Notes: generated from the letters alone by a model not told the origin. Counted from the stretch's first letter, positions 1 through 8,733 are shown. The stretch is DNA of 64,000 nt from DATBLE01 sp963837265 (GCA_963837265.1 CAWIMQ010000007.1:62001-126000), one strand, 5' to 3'. Numbers and translations: made by a program.

Positions 1-129
1 GGCGTGGCGGCCGCCGAGGGTCTCGTCCCCGGCCATCCGACGCTCGGCGACGTCGACTCGCCCGAGGCGCTCGCCGCCTACCAGGCCGCGAAGCGCGCCC
101 ACAAGGCGTCGCTCAGAGCCAAGGCGTGA
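1..129 (+). CDS. C-terminal end of an unidentified gene (partial)
   Basis: The last 42 codons of a gene that enters from the left edge and stops at the TGA in 127-129. The tail is Ala/Lys-rich (ends AAKRAHKASLRAKA). No domain can be recognised from this fragment. Its stop overlaps the GTG start of the following Nudix gene (GTGA), so the two are probably cotranscribed. Confidence 0.6.
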   Translation, partial: GVAAAEGLVPGHPTLGDVDSPEALAAYQAAKRAHKASLRAKA

Positions 130-542
130 GGCAGCGCGTCCTCGCATACGTGACGCGCGAGCGCGACGGGCGGACCGAGCTGCTCGTCTTCGACCACCGT
201 GATCATCCGGGCGCCGGTACGCAGGTGCCCGCCGGCCGCGTCGATCCGGGCGAGACCGTCGAGCAGTGCCTGCGCCGAGAGCTGCACGAGGAAGCCGGGC
301 TCGATGCCGTTCGGATCGTCCGCGAGCTGCCCGTGCTCGGCGGCTGGGTCGCCGCTTCGCGCTACGAGAACCATGCTTTCGAGGTGCGCGTCGCCGGGAC
401 CGAGCCGGCCGACGCCTGGGAGCATGTCGTGGCCGGCGACGGGGACGACGCCGGGCTCGTCTTCTGCTACCGGTGGGTGCCGGTCGAGCACGGGATCGAG
501 CTGTGGGGCGGCGCCGACCCCACCTGCATGCAGCTCGGATGA
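126..542 (+). CDS. Nudix hydrolase
   Basis: A 138-residue protein, a normal length for a single Nudix domain. The Nudix box (G-x5-E-x7-REUxEExGU) is complete at residues 37-59, with G37, E43, R51, E52, E55, E56 and G58 all present, so a Mg2+-dependent hydrolase of nucleoside-diphosphate-linked substrates is expected. The substrate cannot be read from the sequence. The GTG start overlaps the preceding stop, and the next gene starts at ATG 539 inside its last codons. This points to tight translational coupling of the three first genes. Confidence 0.88.
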   Translation: MRQRVLAYVTRERDGRTELLVFDHRDHPGAGTQVPAGRVDPGETVEQCLRRELHEEAGLDAVRIVRELPVLGGWVAASRYENHAFEVRVAGTEPADAWEHVVAGDGDDAGLVFCYRWVPVEHGIELWGGADPTCMQLG

Positions 543-1450
543 GAGTCACGGCCGGGCTCGTCCCGGTGCTCGCCTTCGCCGGTCTCGCCCTCGGGGGCGC
601 GGCCGGTCGGACGCCCACGCTCGCCGGCTGCCCGTTGTTCCCGGCCGACAACCCGTGGAACCGGCACGTGGACACGCTGCCGGTCGCCGCCGGCTCCGGA
701 GCGATCGTCGCGACGATCGGACCGGACGCGGGCCTCCACCCCGATTTCGGCTCGGGAACGTGGGACGGCGGCCCGATCGGCATCCCGTACACGGTCGTCA
801 CCGCCGCCCAGCGGAAGGTGCGGGTGTCGTTCGACTACGCCGGCGAAAGCGACCGGGGGCCTTACCCGATCCCCGCCCGGGTGAAGATCGAGTGGGGCAG
901 CGACCGCCACGCGCTGATCGTCGACCGGAGCGCCTGCCGCCTCTACGAGCTGTACGGGCTGAAGCGGACGGCGCGCGGATGGCACGCCGGCTCCGGGGCG
1001 ATCTGGAGCCTTCGCTCGAACCGTGTCCGTCCCGCGGGCTGGACGTCGGCCGACGCCGCCGGGCTCCCGATCCTCCCCGGCCTGGTCCGCTACGACGAGG
1101 TCGCCGCCGGCCATGTCGACCACGCCCTTCGGTTTACCGTCGAGCGCACCCGGCGCGCCTACGTGTGGCCGGCACGGCACTACGCGAGCGACGGAACCGA
1201 CCCGACCCTGCCGCCGATGGGATTGCGGCTCAGGCTGCGCGCCGACTACCCGATCGCCGGCTTTCCACGCCAGGCGCGCGTCATCCTCGCAGCGCTCAAG
1301 CGCTATGGGATGGTCGTTGCCGACAACGGCTCGAGCTGGTACCTCAGCGGCGCTCCCGACCCGCGCTGGTCGAACGGCGACCTGCACACGCTCGGGCGGG
1401 TCAAGGGCTCCGACTTCGAGGTCGTCGACCCGGCCGCGATCCGTCACTGA
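539..1450 (+). CDS. secreted protein with CPLFPADNPWN motif, function unknown
   Basis: A 303-residue protein starting at ATG 539, which overlaps the Nudix stop. Residues 1-23 form a signal peptide (MRV then a hydrophobic run ending GGAAG). Right after it comes a CPLFPADNPWN motif (residues 31-41). I associate this kind of motif with uncharacterised exported actinobacterial proteins, but I recognise no catalytic domain. The rest is a Trp/Tyr/Gly-rich globular sequence with few cysteines. An extracytoplasmic enzyme or binding protein is possible. The role is unknown. Confidence 0.75.
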   Translation: MRVTAGLVPVLAFAGLALGGAAGRTPTLAGCPLFPADNPWNRHVDTLPVAAGSGAIVATIGPDAGLHPDFGSGTWDGGPIGIPYTVVTAAQRKVRVSFDYAGESDRGPYPIPARVKIEWGSDRHALIVDRSACRLYELYGLKRTARGWHAGSGAIWSLRSNRVRPAGWTSADAAGLPILPGLVRYDEVAAGHVDHALRFTVERTRRAYVWPARHYASDGTDPTLPPMGLRLRLRADYPIAGFPRQARVILAALKRYGMVVADNGSSWYLSGAPDPRWSNGDLHTLGRVKGSDFEVVDPAAIRH

Positions 1451-1509
1451 GGCGGCGATCCGGCAGGCGCCGCCGCCCCCGCGCCTGCGGAGGAGAAGTT
1501 GCGCTTCCG

Positions 1510-1642
1510 TCCCACCACAGGTGCCAGGCACTCGCGGTGGGATAAGAGTTGCACTCTCTCCACACGTTCAGTGCCAGGCACTCGCGGTGGAAGAAGAGTT
1601 CCAATGTCGCCACACGTTCAGTGCCAGGCACTTGCTGTGGAG
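1510..1642. repeat. three nested-palindrome repeats with an exact 50-bp period
   Basis: The core GTGCCAGGCACT occurs at 1521, 1571 and 1621, exactly 50 bp apart. Each core is a palindrome (GTGCC-A-GGCAC). Each is also enclosed in an outer inverted repeat: TCCCACC/GGTGGGA at 1510-1516 and 1536-1542, TCCAC/GTGGA at 1559-1563 and 1587-1591, CCAC/GTGG at 1610-1613 and 1637-1640. Copies 2 and 3 share the preceding CACACGTTCA. The structure is REP-like. The third copy provides the last codons and stop of the oxidoreductase on the minus strand. Confidence 0.85.
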
Positions 1643-3054
1643 GAAGACACGCCTTCTCCTTCCAGGTCGCGGAGCGCCGTCAGCGCCGCCGAGTGGCCGC
1701 ACATTCCGTGGACGCCGCCGCCGGGCGGGGTCGCCGACGAGCAGAGGTAGACACCGCGAACCGGCGTCCGGTACGGGTTGAGCCGCGGCGCAGGGCGCGT
1801 CAGGAGCTGGCCGAGGTCCATCGTGCCGCCGTTCACGTCGCCGCCGACGAGGTTTCGGTTGCGGGCCTCGAAGTCGGCAGGGGTGGTCACGCGCCGGGCG
1901 AGGACGAGGTCCCGGAAACCCGGAGCGAAACGGTCGACCTGCGCCTCGATCTCGCCGGTCACGTCGCCCGGCCAGCCGTTCGGGACATGACAGTACGCCC
2001 ACGCCGTGTGCTTGCCCGCCGGCGCCCGCGACGGGTCGAACAGCGTGTGCTGGGCCAGGATCAGGAACGGCCTCTCGACCGGACGACCGCGCCAGGCGCC
2101 CCACTCCGATGCCGAGATCTCATCGAGCGTTCCGCCGAGGTGAACGGTTGCCGCGCGCGCGCAGTCCGGCGCGCGCCACGGGACGGGTCCGTCGAGCGCC
2201 CAATCGATCTTGAATGCCCCCGGCCCGTGGCGATAGCGAACGAGCTGCCGGTTGTATCGATCGGGCAGCGGCGCGATCCGCCGCAGCTCGGCGGGCATCA
2301 CGTCGGCGAGAACGACATCCGCGGACGGAAGCGCGTCCACGGGGCTCGCGCAACGCAGGGCGGCGCCGGACGTGCGCAGCTCTGCGGCGAGCGCGTCCGC
2401 GATCGCCTGCGCTCCGCCGCGCGGAAAGCTCCAGCCGGCAACGTGGCCGAGAACGGCCAAGGCGAGCCCGAAGCCGGCCGCCGGACGCCGCTCGAGCGGC
2501 AGCGCCGAGTGGGCGGCGAGCCCGGCGAAGAGCGCCCGCGCACGCACGGTGGAGAACGACGCCTCCGCGACCGTGCGCGCGTCGCGCAGGGCGGCGGCCG
2601 CGACCGGCGCGAGCCGAAGTCCTCTTCGCACGGCTCGCAGCCGGGTCGGAAACGGCCCCAGAACGAGAGGCTCGGCCGCTTCCCAGCCCCCGACGATCGG
2701 GCCGACGAGCCTGCGGTAGGCGGCGGTATCGACGCCGAGGTCGACGTCGCGAAGATCGCGCTCGAGCACGACGGCGGTGCCGTCGTCGAGCGGGTGCGCG
2801 ACGATCGCCGGCGACTCGACCCATTCCAGGTCGAGCCCGGCACTGCGGAAGAACGGCGATGCCCGGCCGAGCGGGTGGATCGCCGAGCAGAGATCGTGGC
2901 GGAAGCCGGGCAGCGTCAGCCCGCCGGTCCGCGTGCCTCCGCCGAGGTCGTCCGCCGCCTCGCGCACCTCGACCCCCAGACCCGCACGGGCGAGGGTCAG
3001 AGCACCGGCAAGCCCGTTCGGCCCCGAGCCGATGACGACGGCACTAGCCGGCAC
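1618..3054 (-). CDS. FAD-dependent phytoene-desaturase-like oxidoreductase
   Basis: A 478-residue flavoprotein of the NAD(P)/FAD amine-oxidase/phytoene dehydrogenase (PYROXD2-like) superfamily. The N-terminal dinucleotide-binding fold is clear: VVIGSGPNG at residues 6-14, with an acidic strand end (VEVRE) near 30. A C-terminal FAD-contact region contains PGGGVHGMCGH, typical of the family. The substrate is unknown. The GTG start lies inside the 3' end of the upstream methyltransferase gene, making it the last gene of the mntR-mntH group. The last eight residues (SSTASAWH) and the stop come from a palindromic repeat, so the native C-terminus may have been replaced. Confidence 0.82.
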   Translation of the reverse strand: MPASAVVIGSGPNGLAGALTLARAGLGVEVREAADDLGGGTRTGGLTLPGFRHDLCSAIHPLGRASPFFRSAGLDLEWVESPAIVAHPLDDGTAVVLERDLRDVDLGVDTAAYRRLVGPIVGGWEAAEPLVLGPFPTRLRAVRRGLRLAPVAAAALRDARTVAEASFSTVRARALFAGLAAHSALPLERRPAAGFGLALAVLGHVAGWSFPRGGAQAIADALAAELRTSGAALRCASPVDALPSADVVLADVMPAELRRIAPLPDRYNRQLVRYRHGPGAFKIDWALDGPVPWRAPDCARAATVHLGGTLDEISASEWGAWRGRPVERPFLILAQHTLFDPSRAPAGKHTAWAYCHVPNGWPGDVTGEIEAQVDRFAPGFRDLVLARRVTTPADFEARNRNLVGGDVNGGTMDLGQLLTRPAPRLNPYRTPVRGVYLCSSATPPGGGVHGMCGHSAALTALRDLEGEGVSSSTASAWH

Positions 3055-3775
3055 GCCGCCGTGTCGTCCACAAATGGATCTCCAACCGTACGCGGTACGA
3101 AGGCCGGGTCAGATGCGAGCCGATCTCCACGAGGAGCCGCTCACGTTCATCGTGTGACCTCGTCGTGAGCTGGCTCCACGAGCCGATTCGGGCGAGCAGC
3201 GCGTCGCGCACGACGTCCTCCTGGTGGGGAAACACCTCGTGACGAAGCGGCTCGAACGGCGCGCCCCGGAAGGCATCGCGCCACGCAAACGCCTGGTAGC
3301 GCTTCTCGCCCGGCGAGTGACTGATCCGCGCCAGGACGGCGTCGACACCCCTCGGCCAGGGACGGACGGCATTCTCCGGCCCACGGTTCCACAGCATCGC
3401 GAGCAGGCCGCGCGGACGGAGCACGCGCGCGATCTCCTCAAGCGCGTGCGCCCAGTCGAACCAGTGGAACGACTCGCCGCAGAAGATCGCGTCTGCGCTC
3501 TCGTTCGGCAGCGGGATCGCCTCTGCAGTCCCGGCGGTCGCGTGGGCCTCGTGCGGGATGAGAGCCCGCATCCCGTCGAGCGGCTCGACCGCAACCACCC
3601 GCACGAACTGTCCGAGCAGCACGCGCGTCAACTTTCCCGTCCCTGCGCCGAGGTCGACGACGTGCGCCGATCGCGGCAGCGCCAGGCTCGCAACCGCCTC
3701 CGTCGGCCAGGACGGCCGCCCGAAGTCGTACTCGGCTGCGACCCGCTCGAAGGAAGCCGCAGCCGGGTCGATCAC
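3044..3775 (-). CDS. class I SAM-dependent methyltransferase
   Basis: A 243-residue protein with a Rossmann methyltransferase fold. Motif I is VVDLGAGTGKLT (residues 39-50). An acidic strand-2 end follows (VVAVEP), then a post-motif region with FCGESFHWFDW, as in the UbiE/Tam-like Methyltransf_11 group. The substrate cannot be told. The GTG start (3775) overlaps the TGA of mntH (GTGA), so it is read from the same mRNA as the manganese genes. Nothing in its sequence ties it to metal homeostasis. Confidence 0.85.
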   Translation of the reverse strand: MIDPAAASFERVAAEYDFGRPSWPTEAVASLALPRSAHVVDLGAGTGKLTRVLLGQFVRVVAVEPLDGMRALIPHEAHATAGTAEAIPLPNESADAIFCGESFHWFDWAHALEEIARVLRPRGLLAMLWNRGPENAVRPWPRGVDAVLARISHSPGEKRYQAFAWRDAFRGAPFEPLRHEVFPHQEDVVRDALLARIGSWSQLTTRSHDERERLLVEIGSHLTRPSYRVRLEIHLWTTRRRAG

Positions 3776-5064
3776 CAGAGCGTGTCGACGAGGAGGAAGG
3801 CGTTCAGACCGCTGATCGCGATCGCCCAGGCGCCCATGGTCGTCAGTCGGCTGTTCACGAGGACGCCCATCACGTCGCGCTTGCTGGTGAAGACGACCAG
3901 CGGGATCAACGCAAACGGGATGCCGAACGAGAGGACGACCTGGCTGAGGACGAGCGCCCGGGTGGGGTCGACCCCGCCGAGGGCAACGGCGAGCGCCGGC
4001 ACGGCGGTGACCGCGCGGCGCATGAAGACCGGGATCTGCCGCCGCACGAAGCCCTGCATCACCACCTGTCCCGCCAGGGTGCCGACCGACGACGAGGACA
4101 GGCCCGAGGCGAGCAGGGCGACTCCGAGCAGGATCGCGGCCCACCGACCGGGGTCGGCGTGCAGGCCGTGGTATGCGTCCTCGATGGACGACGCGTCCGT
4201 CCCGAAGAACCGGGCGGCGAAGATCGCGAGCATTGCCAGGTTGACCAGACCTGCGATCGACATGGCGATCAGCACGTCGATTCGCTCGAAGCGCTGGATC
4301 TGCTTCAGCTCGCTCTCGGACTGGCCACGCACACGGGACTGGGTGAGGGCGGAGTGCAGGTAGATGACGTGCGGCATCACGGTCGCGCCGACGATTCCGA
4401 CCGCGAGCAGGACGGCCTCGCCGTGGATGGACGGCGAGAACAGATGGTCGGCCATGACGCTCGGATCGGGGGGCACCGTGAGCAACTCGAATGCGAACGC
4501 GATCACGATCACGCCCACGAAGACCGCGATCACCGCCTCGAACTGCCGGAAGCCGGACGACTGGAGGGCGAGGATCGCGAAGGCGGCCGCGACGGCGATC
4601 ACCGCACCCCAGCCGAGCGGGATGCCGAAGAGGAGGCTCAGCCCGAGCGCCGCACCCAGCACCTCGGCGAGATCGGTCGCCATCGCGATCACCTCGGCCT
4701 GCAGCCACAGGCCGATGGAGGCGCGGCGCGGGAGCCGGTCGCGGCAGACCTCGGCGAGATTCCGGCCGGTGGCGATCCCGAGCTTGGCGGACAGCGTCTG
4801 GACGAGCATAGCCATCAGGTTCGCCGCGAGGACCGCCCAGAGCAGGAGGTAGCCGTACTTGGCGCCGCCGGCGACATCGGTGGCGAAGTTGCCGGGGTCG
4901 AGGTAGGCCACCGAGGCGATGAAGGCCGGCCCGAGGAAGGGCCAGACCGCGCGCAGGCCCCGGCGTCTCCCGTCGAGCGCCTCCTGGGCGGCGCGGATCG
5001 TCGCCGCCTCGCCGGGGAGGACACGCCCGATGAGGTCGCGTGCGACCTCTAGCCGCGTGTTCAC
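3772..5064 (-). CDS. mntH: NRAMP-family divalent metal (Mn2+) transporter
   Basis: A 430-residue, strongly hydrophobic protein with about 11 membrane segments. It carries the two NRAMP signatures: DPGN in TM1 (residues 56-59, with the metal-binding Asp and Asn) and MPH in TM6 (about residue 230, context VMPHVIYLHSA). The family imports Mn2+ or Fe2+ with protons across the cytoplasmic membrane. The GTG start at 5064 overlaps the TGA of the DtxR/MntR regulator, which supports a manganese-responsive import operon. A methyltransferase follows with a 4-nt overlap. Confidence 0.93.
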   Translation of the reverse strand: MNTRLEVARDLIGRVLPGEAATIRAAQEALDGRRRGLRAVWPFLGPAFIASVAYLDPGNFATDVAGGAKYGYLLLWAVLAANLMAMLVQTLSAKLGIATGRNLAEVCRDRLPRRASIGLWLQAEVIAMATDLAEVLGAALGLSLLFGIPLGWGAVIAVAAAFAILALQSSGFRQFEAVIAVFVGVIVIAFAFELLTVPPDPSVMADHLFSPSIHGEAVLLAVGIVGATVMPHVIYLHSALTQSRVRGQSESELKQIQRFERIDVLIAMSIAGLVNLAMLAIFAARFFGTDASSIEDAYHGLHADPGRWAAILLGVALLASGLSSSSVGTLAGQVVMQGFVRRQIPVFMRRAVTAVPALAVALGGVDPTRALVLSQVVLSFGIPFALIPLVVFTSKRDVMGVLVNSRLTTMGAWAIAISGLNAFLLVDTLW

Positions 5065-5702
5065 GATCCCACCTCAACACGCATCGCCCAGGCGAGCGCC
5101 GGGCGGAGGCGGTGCGTCGCCGAGCCGGCACGGACGCCGCCCGGGACCACCTCGAGTTGGTCTCCGGGACGAATCCCGAGGCCGCCGAGCTCGCGGAGGA
5201 GGCGTGGGTCGCTGTCGGAGACGCGGACGAACCGGCCGCGGGCACCGGTGGGAAGCGACGCGAGCGGAACGGTCTCGGCCTCGACGACGGTGCCGTCCAC
5301 AGCCGGGATCGGGTCGCCGTGCGGGTCGTGCGTCGGCTCGCCGAGCTTCGTCGCGATCCGCTCCTCGAGCCCTTCGGAGAGCACGTGCTCGAGCACCTCG
5401 GCCTCCGCGTGGACGCGATCCCACGGAACGCCGAGCTCCTCGACCAGGTAGGTCTCGAGCAGGCGGTGGTGGCGGAGCACCTCGAGCCCGATGCGCCGCC
5501 CCCTGCCCGTGAGCCGGACGCCGCGATAGGGGACATGGCTCACGTAGCCGAGGCCGGCGAGCTTCTCGATCATCGCCGAGACAGCAGGCGCACTGACGCC
5601 GAGTCGCTCGGCGAGCGCATTCGTCGAGGCGACGCCCTCCCGCGTCTCGAGCGCGTAGATCGCCTTGGCGTAGTCCTCGACCGATGCCGACAGCACCGTC
5701 AA
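5061..5702 (-). CDS. mntR: DtxR/MntR-family metal-dependent repressor
   Basis: A 213-residue protein with an N-terminal winged helix (LSASVEDYAKAIYALE), a dimerisation/metal-binding domain and a C-terminal FeoA/SH3-like domain (GARGRFVRVSDSD), the three-domain DtxR layout. The metal ligands of MntR can be matched: the Asp of VEDY, a His in RHHRLLE and the ExxEH cluster EVLEH. The start is taken as TTG 5702; a GTG two codons later is an alternative. A perfect inverted repeat lies 4 bp upstream, so it likely represses its own operon with mntH when Mn2+ is abundant. Confidence 0.9.
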   Translation of the reverse strand: MTVLSASVEDYAKAIYALETREGVASTNALAERLGVSAPAVSAMIEKLAGLGYVSHVPYRGVRLTGRGRRIGLEVLRHHRLLETYLVEELGVPWDRVHAEAEVLEHVLSEGLEERIATKLGEPTHDPHGDPIPAVDGTVVEAETVPLASLPTGARGRFVRVSDSDPRLLRELGGLGIRPGDQLEVVPGGVRAGSATHRLRPALAWAMRVEVGS

Positions 5703-5705
5703 TGA

Positions 5706-5723
5706 GTTTAACCAAGGTTAAAC
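5706..5723. promoter_or_regulatory. palindromic operator in front of mntR-mntH
   Basis: GTTTAACC-AA-GGTTAAAC is a perfect 8-bp inverted repeat with a 2-bp centre, AT-rich in a GC-rich genome. It sits 4 bp upstream of the mntR start. On the minus strand it includes TAAACT, a plausible -10 box about five bases before the start codon. A metal-loaded DtxR-type dimer bound here would cover the promoter. Its identity as the MntR box is inferred from symmetry and position. Confidence 0.75.
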
Positions 5724-6005
5724 CACCGCGGACGTGCACCTCCGCCCGGCCCGGAAAGCTCACCTCTGCGGAGATCGGCGCCGAGTCGTCGCGAACGCGG
5801 CACAGACACGGCACTCCTTCGTCGGTAGCCTCGCCGGCAAGGGGAAAGGGGCGCTCCCCCACCCTGGGTGGGGGCGTGGGCCGAGCTGACGGAGCGAGGC
5901 ATTCGCAAGAGCGTGGGCAAGGACCGTAAAGCGGGACACGGCGCCCGGTGGTCGACCGAGGAGCAGCCCTGGGCCGAGGCTGCAACCGGATCGCCGGTCG
6001 ACAGG
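5724..6005. other. intergenic region without a recognisable gene
   Basis: About 280 bp between the mntR operator and the 3' end of the acyl-CoA dehydrogenase gene. No convincing reading frame is present. The only structure I see is the short palindrome CCCCCACCC-T-GGGTGGGGG at 5856-5874. It could act as a terminator for the minus-strand dehydrogenase transcript, but it lies 130 bp past its stop. Confidence 0.5.
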
Positions 6006-7187
6006 TTACGCCACTCCGGCGAGCAGGAACGCGCGCTGTTCCTTCAACATCTGGCGCGCGATGACGAGACGCTGGATCTCGTTCGTTCCCTCGTAGATCT
6101 GCGTGATCTTCGCGTCGCGCATCATCCGCTCGACCGGGTACTCCCGGATGTAGCCGTACCCGCCGAGAACCTGCACGGCGTCGTTCGTCACCGCGGCGGC
6201 GACGTCCGAGCAGTACAGCTTCGCCATCGCCGAGGCCTTCGTCAGCTCCTCGCCGGGCGCGCCCTCGTCGACCATCCAGCCGAAGCGGTAGAGAAGGCCC
6301 CGCGCCGCCTCGCAGGCCGTCTCCATGTCCGCGAGCTTCGCGGCGATGAGCTGGTGCTGCGCGATCGGCTTGCCCATCGTCTCGCGGGACTTCGCGTACT
6401 CGACCGCGTAGTCGGTTGCGCCCTGCGCAATTCCAAGGCCCTGCGCGGCCACTCCGGGCCGGGACCGGTCGAGGATCCGCATCGCTATCCGGAAGCCCTC
6501 TCCCTCCTCGCCCAGGAGATTCGCGGCCGGGATGCGGCAGCCGTCGAAGACGAGCTCGCCGGTGGTCGAGCCGGAGATCCCCATCTTCGGCTCCAGGCGG
6601 GCGACCTCGAATCCGGGCGTCTCGGCCTCGACGACGAATGCGGAGATACCGCCGTGGCCGGCGTCGGGATCCGTCTTCGCGAACACCGTGTAGAGCGACG
6701 CAACTCCGGCGTTGGTGATGAAGCGCTTGTCTCCCTCGAGCAGGTAGGAGTCTCCGTCCCGCCGCGCCGTGGTGCGCATCGCCGCCGAGTCCGAGCCAGA
6801 GCCGGCCTCGGTCAGCGCATAGGCGCACAACCACTCGCCGGAGGCAAGCCTCGGCAGGTAGCGCGCCTTCTGCTCTTCCGTGCCGGCCAGCTTCAGCCCC
6901 AGGGAGCCGAGCTCCTGGACGGCCAGGATCAGGCCGCTCGTCGCACAGACCTTGGAGATCTCCTCGATCGCGACGAGCGCAAGCAGCGTGCCCGTGCCGG
7001 TGCCGCCCCACTCCTCCTCGAAGAGAAGGCCGAAGAGGCCGTGCTCGCGGTACAGCTCCACGACGTCCCACGGAAACTCGTGGCTGGCATCGATCTCCGC
7101 CGCACGTGGCGCAATCCGCTCGCGGGCGAGTGACCGGACGAGGTCGCGGAGCTCGCGCTGCTCCTCGCTGAGCACGTCCCACGGCAC
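6006..7187 (-). CDS. acyl-CoA dehydrogenase
   Basis: A 393-residue flavoenzyme of the acyl-CoA dehydrogenase family, which oxidises acyl-CoA to the 2-enoyl-CoA and passes electrons to ETF. The helical N-terminal domain, the mid-domain FAD/substrate signature (CAYALTEAGSGSD) and the C-terminal signature with the catalytic Glu in YEGTNE (about residue 366) are all present. The GTG start (PWDVLSEEQ…) matches family length. Upstream in-frame sequence is not conserved. It is divergent from the amidohydrolase gene, with only 25 bp between the starts. Chain-length preference (short/branched against medium) is not readable. Confidence 0.93.
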   Translation of the reverse strand: MPWDVLSEEQRELRDLVRSLARERIAPRAAEIDASHEFPWDVVELYREHGLFGLLFEEEWGGTGTGTLLALVAIEEISKVCATSGLILAVQELGSLGLKLAGTEEQKARYLPRLASGEWLCAYALTEAGSGSDSAAMRTTARRDGDSYLLEGDKRFITNAGVASLYTVFAKTDPDAGHGGISAFVVEAETPGFEVARLEPKMGISGSTTGELVFDGCRIPAANLLGEEGEGFRIAMRILDRSRPGVAAQGLGIAQGATDYAVEYAKSRETMGKPIAQHQLIAAKLADMETACEAARGLLYRFGWMVDEGAPGEELTKASAMAKLYCSDVAAAVTNDAVQVLGGYGYIREYPVERMMRDAKITQIYEGTNEIQRLVIARQMLKEQRAFLLAGVA

Positions 7188-7212
7188 AGCGAGGAGTCTA
7201 GAGTCTCGGGCC

Positions 7213-8730
7213 GTGATCCTCGAGAACGGATCGATCCGGACGATGGACGCGACACTGCCCCTCGTGTCGGCGCTCGCAATCGCCGGCGACCGGGTCGCGG
7301 GCGGGGTCGGCACGCACGAGACCGCGCTCGCCGGCCCGGACGTGGTCGACCTCGGCGGTCGGTGCGTATGCCCGGGTTTCACCGACTCGCACGTCCACTT
7401 CCCGAGCTGGGCGGTCGCGCAACGGCAGGTTCGGCTCGAGGGCACGGCCTCGCTCGTGGAGGCGCTCGACCGGATCCAGGAGGGTATCGCCTCGCTTCCG
7501 CCCGGTCGCTGGTTGCGCGGCCAGGGGTGGCGCGACGCCGACTGGGCCGAAGCGCCGACCAGGGAGGCGCTCGACGCCGTCACCGGCGACAAACCCGCGG
7601 CACTCCTCGCCAGGGACTATCACTCGCTCTGGCTGAACACGGCGGCGCTCGCCCACGCCGGCGAGGACCTCGACGTGCCGGGCGGCGTGGTCGAGCGCAA
7701 TGCGGACGGCCGGCCGACAGGGGTGCTGCGCGAGGAGTCGGCATGGCGGTTCAAGGAGCGCTACGTGGAGACGACGGACGAGGAGTACCTGGAGGCGATG
7801 CGCGACGGCCTGCGGCTGGCGGCGTCGCGGGGCGTGACGTGCGTGCACGACAAGGACGGCTGGCTCCCGTCGGTCCCGCGCCTCTGGCAGGAGCTCGACG
7901 CGGAGGGCGCGCTCACTCTGCGCGTCTGGCAGTCGCTTCCGCACGAGCACCTCGAGCGGCTCACCGAGCTCGGCGTCCGGGGCGGGCTCGGCGGCGACCG
8001 GCTGCGCCTCGGCTACCTGAAGGTGTTCATGGACGGGACGCTCGGCTCCCGGACGGCGCTGATGCTGGACGGAAGCGGCGTAGAGATCACGAGCCGTGAG
8101 GAGCTGGCCGGCGTCGTCCGGCGCGGGGCACGCGCCGGCTGGCCGGTCGCCGTCCACGCGATCGGGGACCGTGCGAACCGGAACGCCCTCGACGCTTTCG
8201 AGGAGACCCTGGACGAGTGGCGGCCGCTCGGCCTCCGCCACCGGATCGAGCACGCCCAGTGCCTTGCCCCCGAGGAGGTCGCCCGGTTCGCGATGATCGG
8301 CGTCGCAGCATCGGTGCAGTTCAGCCACGCGCCGTCGGACCGCGACCTCGCCGAGCGCTTCTGGGCCGGCCGCCTGGACGGCGCCTACGCCTACCGCAGC
8401 CTGCTGGGCGCAGGCGCCGTGGTCGTGAACGGGTCGGATGCTCCGATCGAGGAGCTCGATCCCTGGGCCGGAGTCTGCGCGGGCGTCCTCCGTGACTGGC
8501 ACTCCGAGCAGGCGGTCACCGTCGAGGAGGCGCTGGCCGCGACCACGGTCGCGCCGGCCTGGCTGACGGGCGACGAGCGGCAGCGCGGCAGGCTTCTCCC
8601 CGGCTACCTCGCCGATCTCGTCGTGCTGAACCGCGACCCGCTCGCGATCCCGCCCGAGGAGCTGCCGGAGGTGTGCGTCGTCGCGACCATGGTCGGCGGC
8701 CGCTGGACCTACAACCCGCCCCCCTGGTGA
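7213..8730 (+). CDS. YtcJ-like amidohydrolase
   Basis: A 505-residue metal-dependent amidohydrolase of the YtcJ/N-substituted-formamide-deformylase group (amidohydrolase_3). The metal-binding HxH lies in GFTDSHVHF (about residues 56-64). Later TIM-barrel signatures VHAIGD, RIEHAQ and NGSDAP are in the expected order. The enzyme hydrolyses amide or related C-N bonds. The substrate is not predictable. GTG 7213 is the first start after the divergent dehydrogenase promoter region. A perfect terminator-type hairpin follows the stop by 4 bp. Confidence 0.88.
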   Translation: MILENGSIRTMDATLPLVSALAIAGDRVAGGVGTHETALAGPDVVDLGGRCVCPGFTDSHVHFPSWAVAQRQVRLEGTASLVEALDRIQEGIASLPPGRWLRGQGWRDADWAEAPTREALDAVTGDKPAALLARDYHSLWLNTAALAHAGEDLDVPGGVVERNADGRPTGVLREESAWRFKERYVETTDEEYLEAMRDGLRLAASRGVTCVHDKDGWLPSVPRLWQELDAEGALTLRVWQSLPHEHLERLTELGVRGGLGGDRLRLGYLKVFMDGTLGSRTALMLDGSGVEITSREELAGVVRRGARAGWPVAVHAIGDRANRNALDAFEETLDEWRPLGLRHRIEHAQCLAPEEVARFAMIGVAASVQFSHAPSDRDLAERFWAGRLDGAYAYRSLLGAGAVVVNGSDAPIEELDPWAGVCAGVLRDWHSEQAVTVEEALAATTVAPAWLTGDERQRGRLLPGYLADLVVLNRDPLAIPPEELPEVCVVATMVGGRWTYNPPPW

Positions 8731-8733
8731 GAA

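Noticed and set aside
1510..1642. Possible small CRISPR array (20-bp repeats with 30-bp spacing)
   Set aside because: Only three copies, the repeats are themselves nested palindromes, the 'spacers' between copies share sequence (CACACGTTCA, AAGAGTT), and no cas gene is near.
5856..5874. CCCCCACCC-T-GGGTGGGGG palindrome as a regulatory site
   Set aside because: Too far from any start codon, with a one-base loop, and G/C runs of this kind arise easily at this base composition. Noted only as a possible weak terminator.
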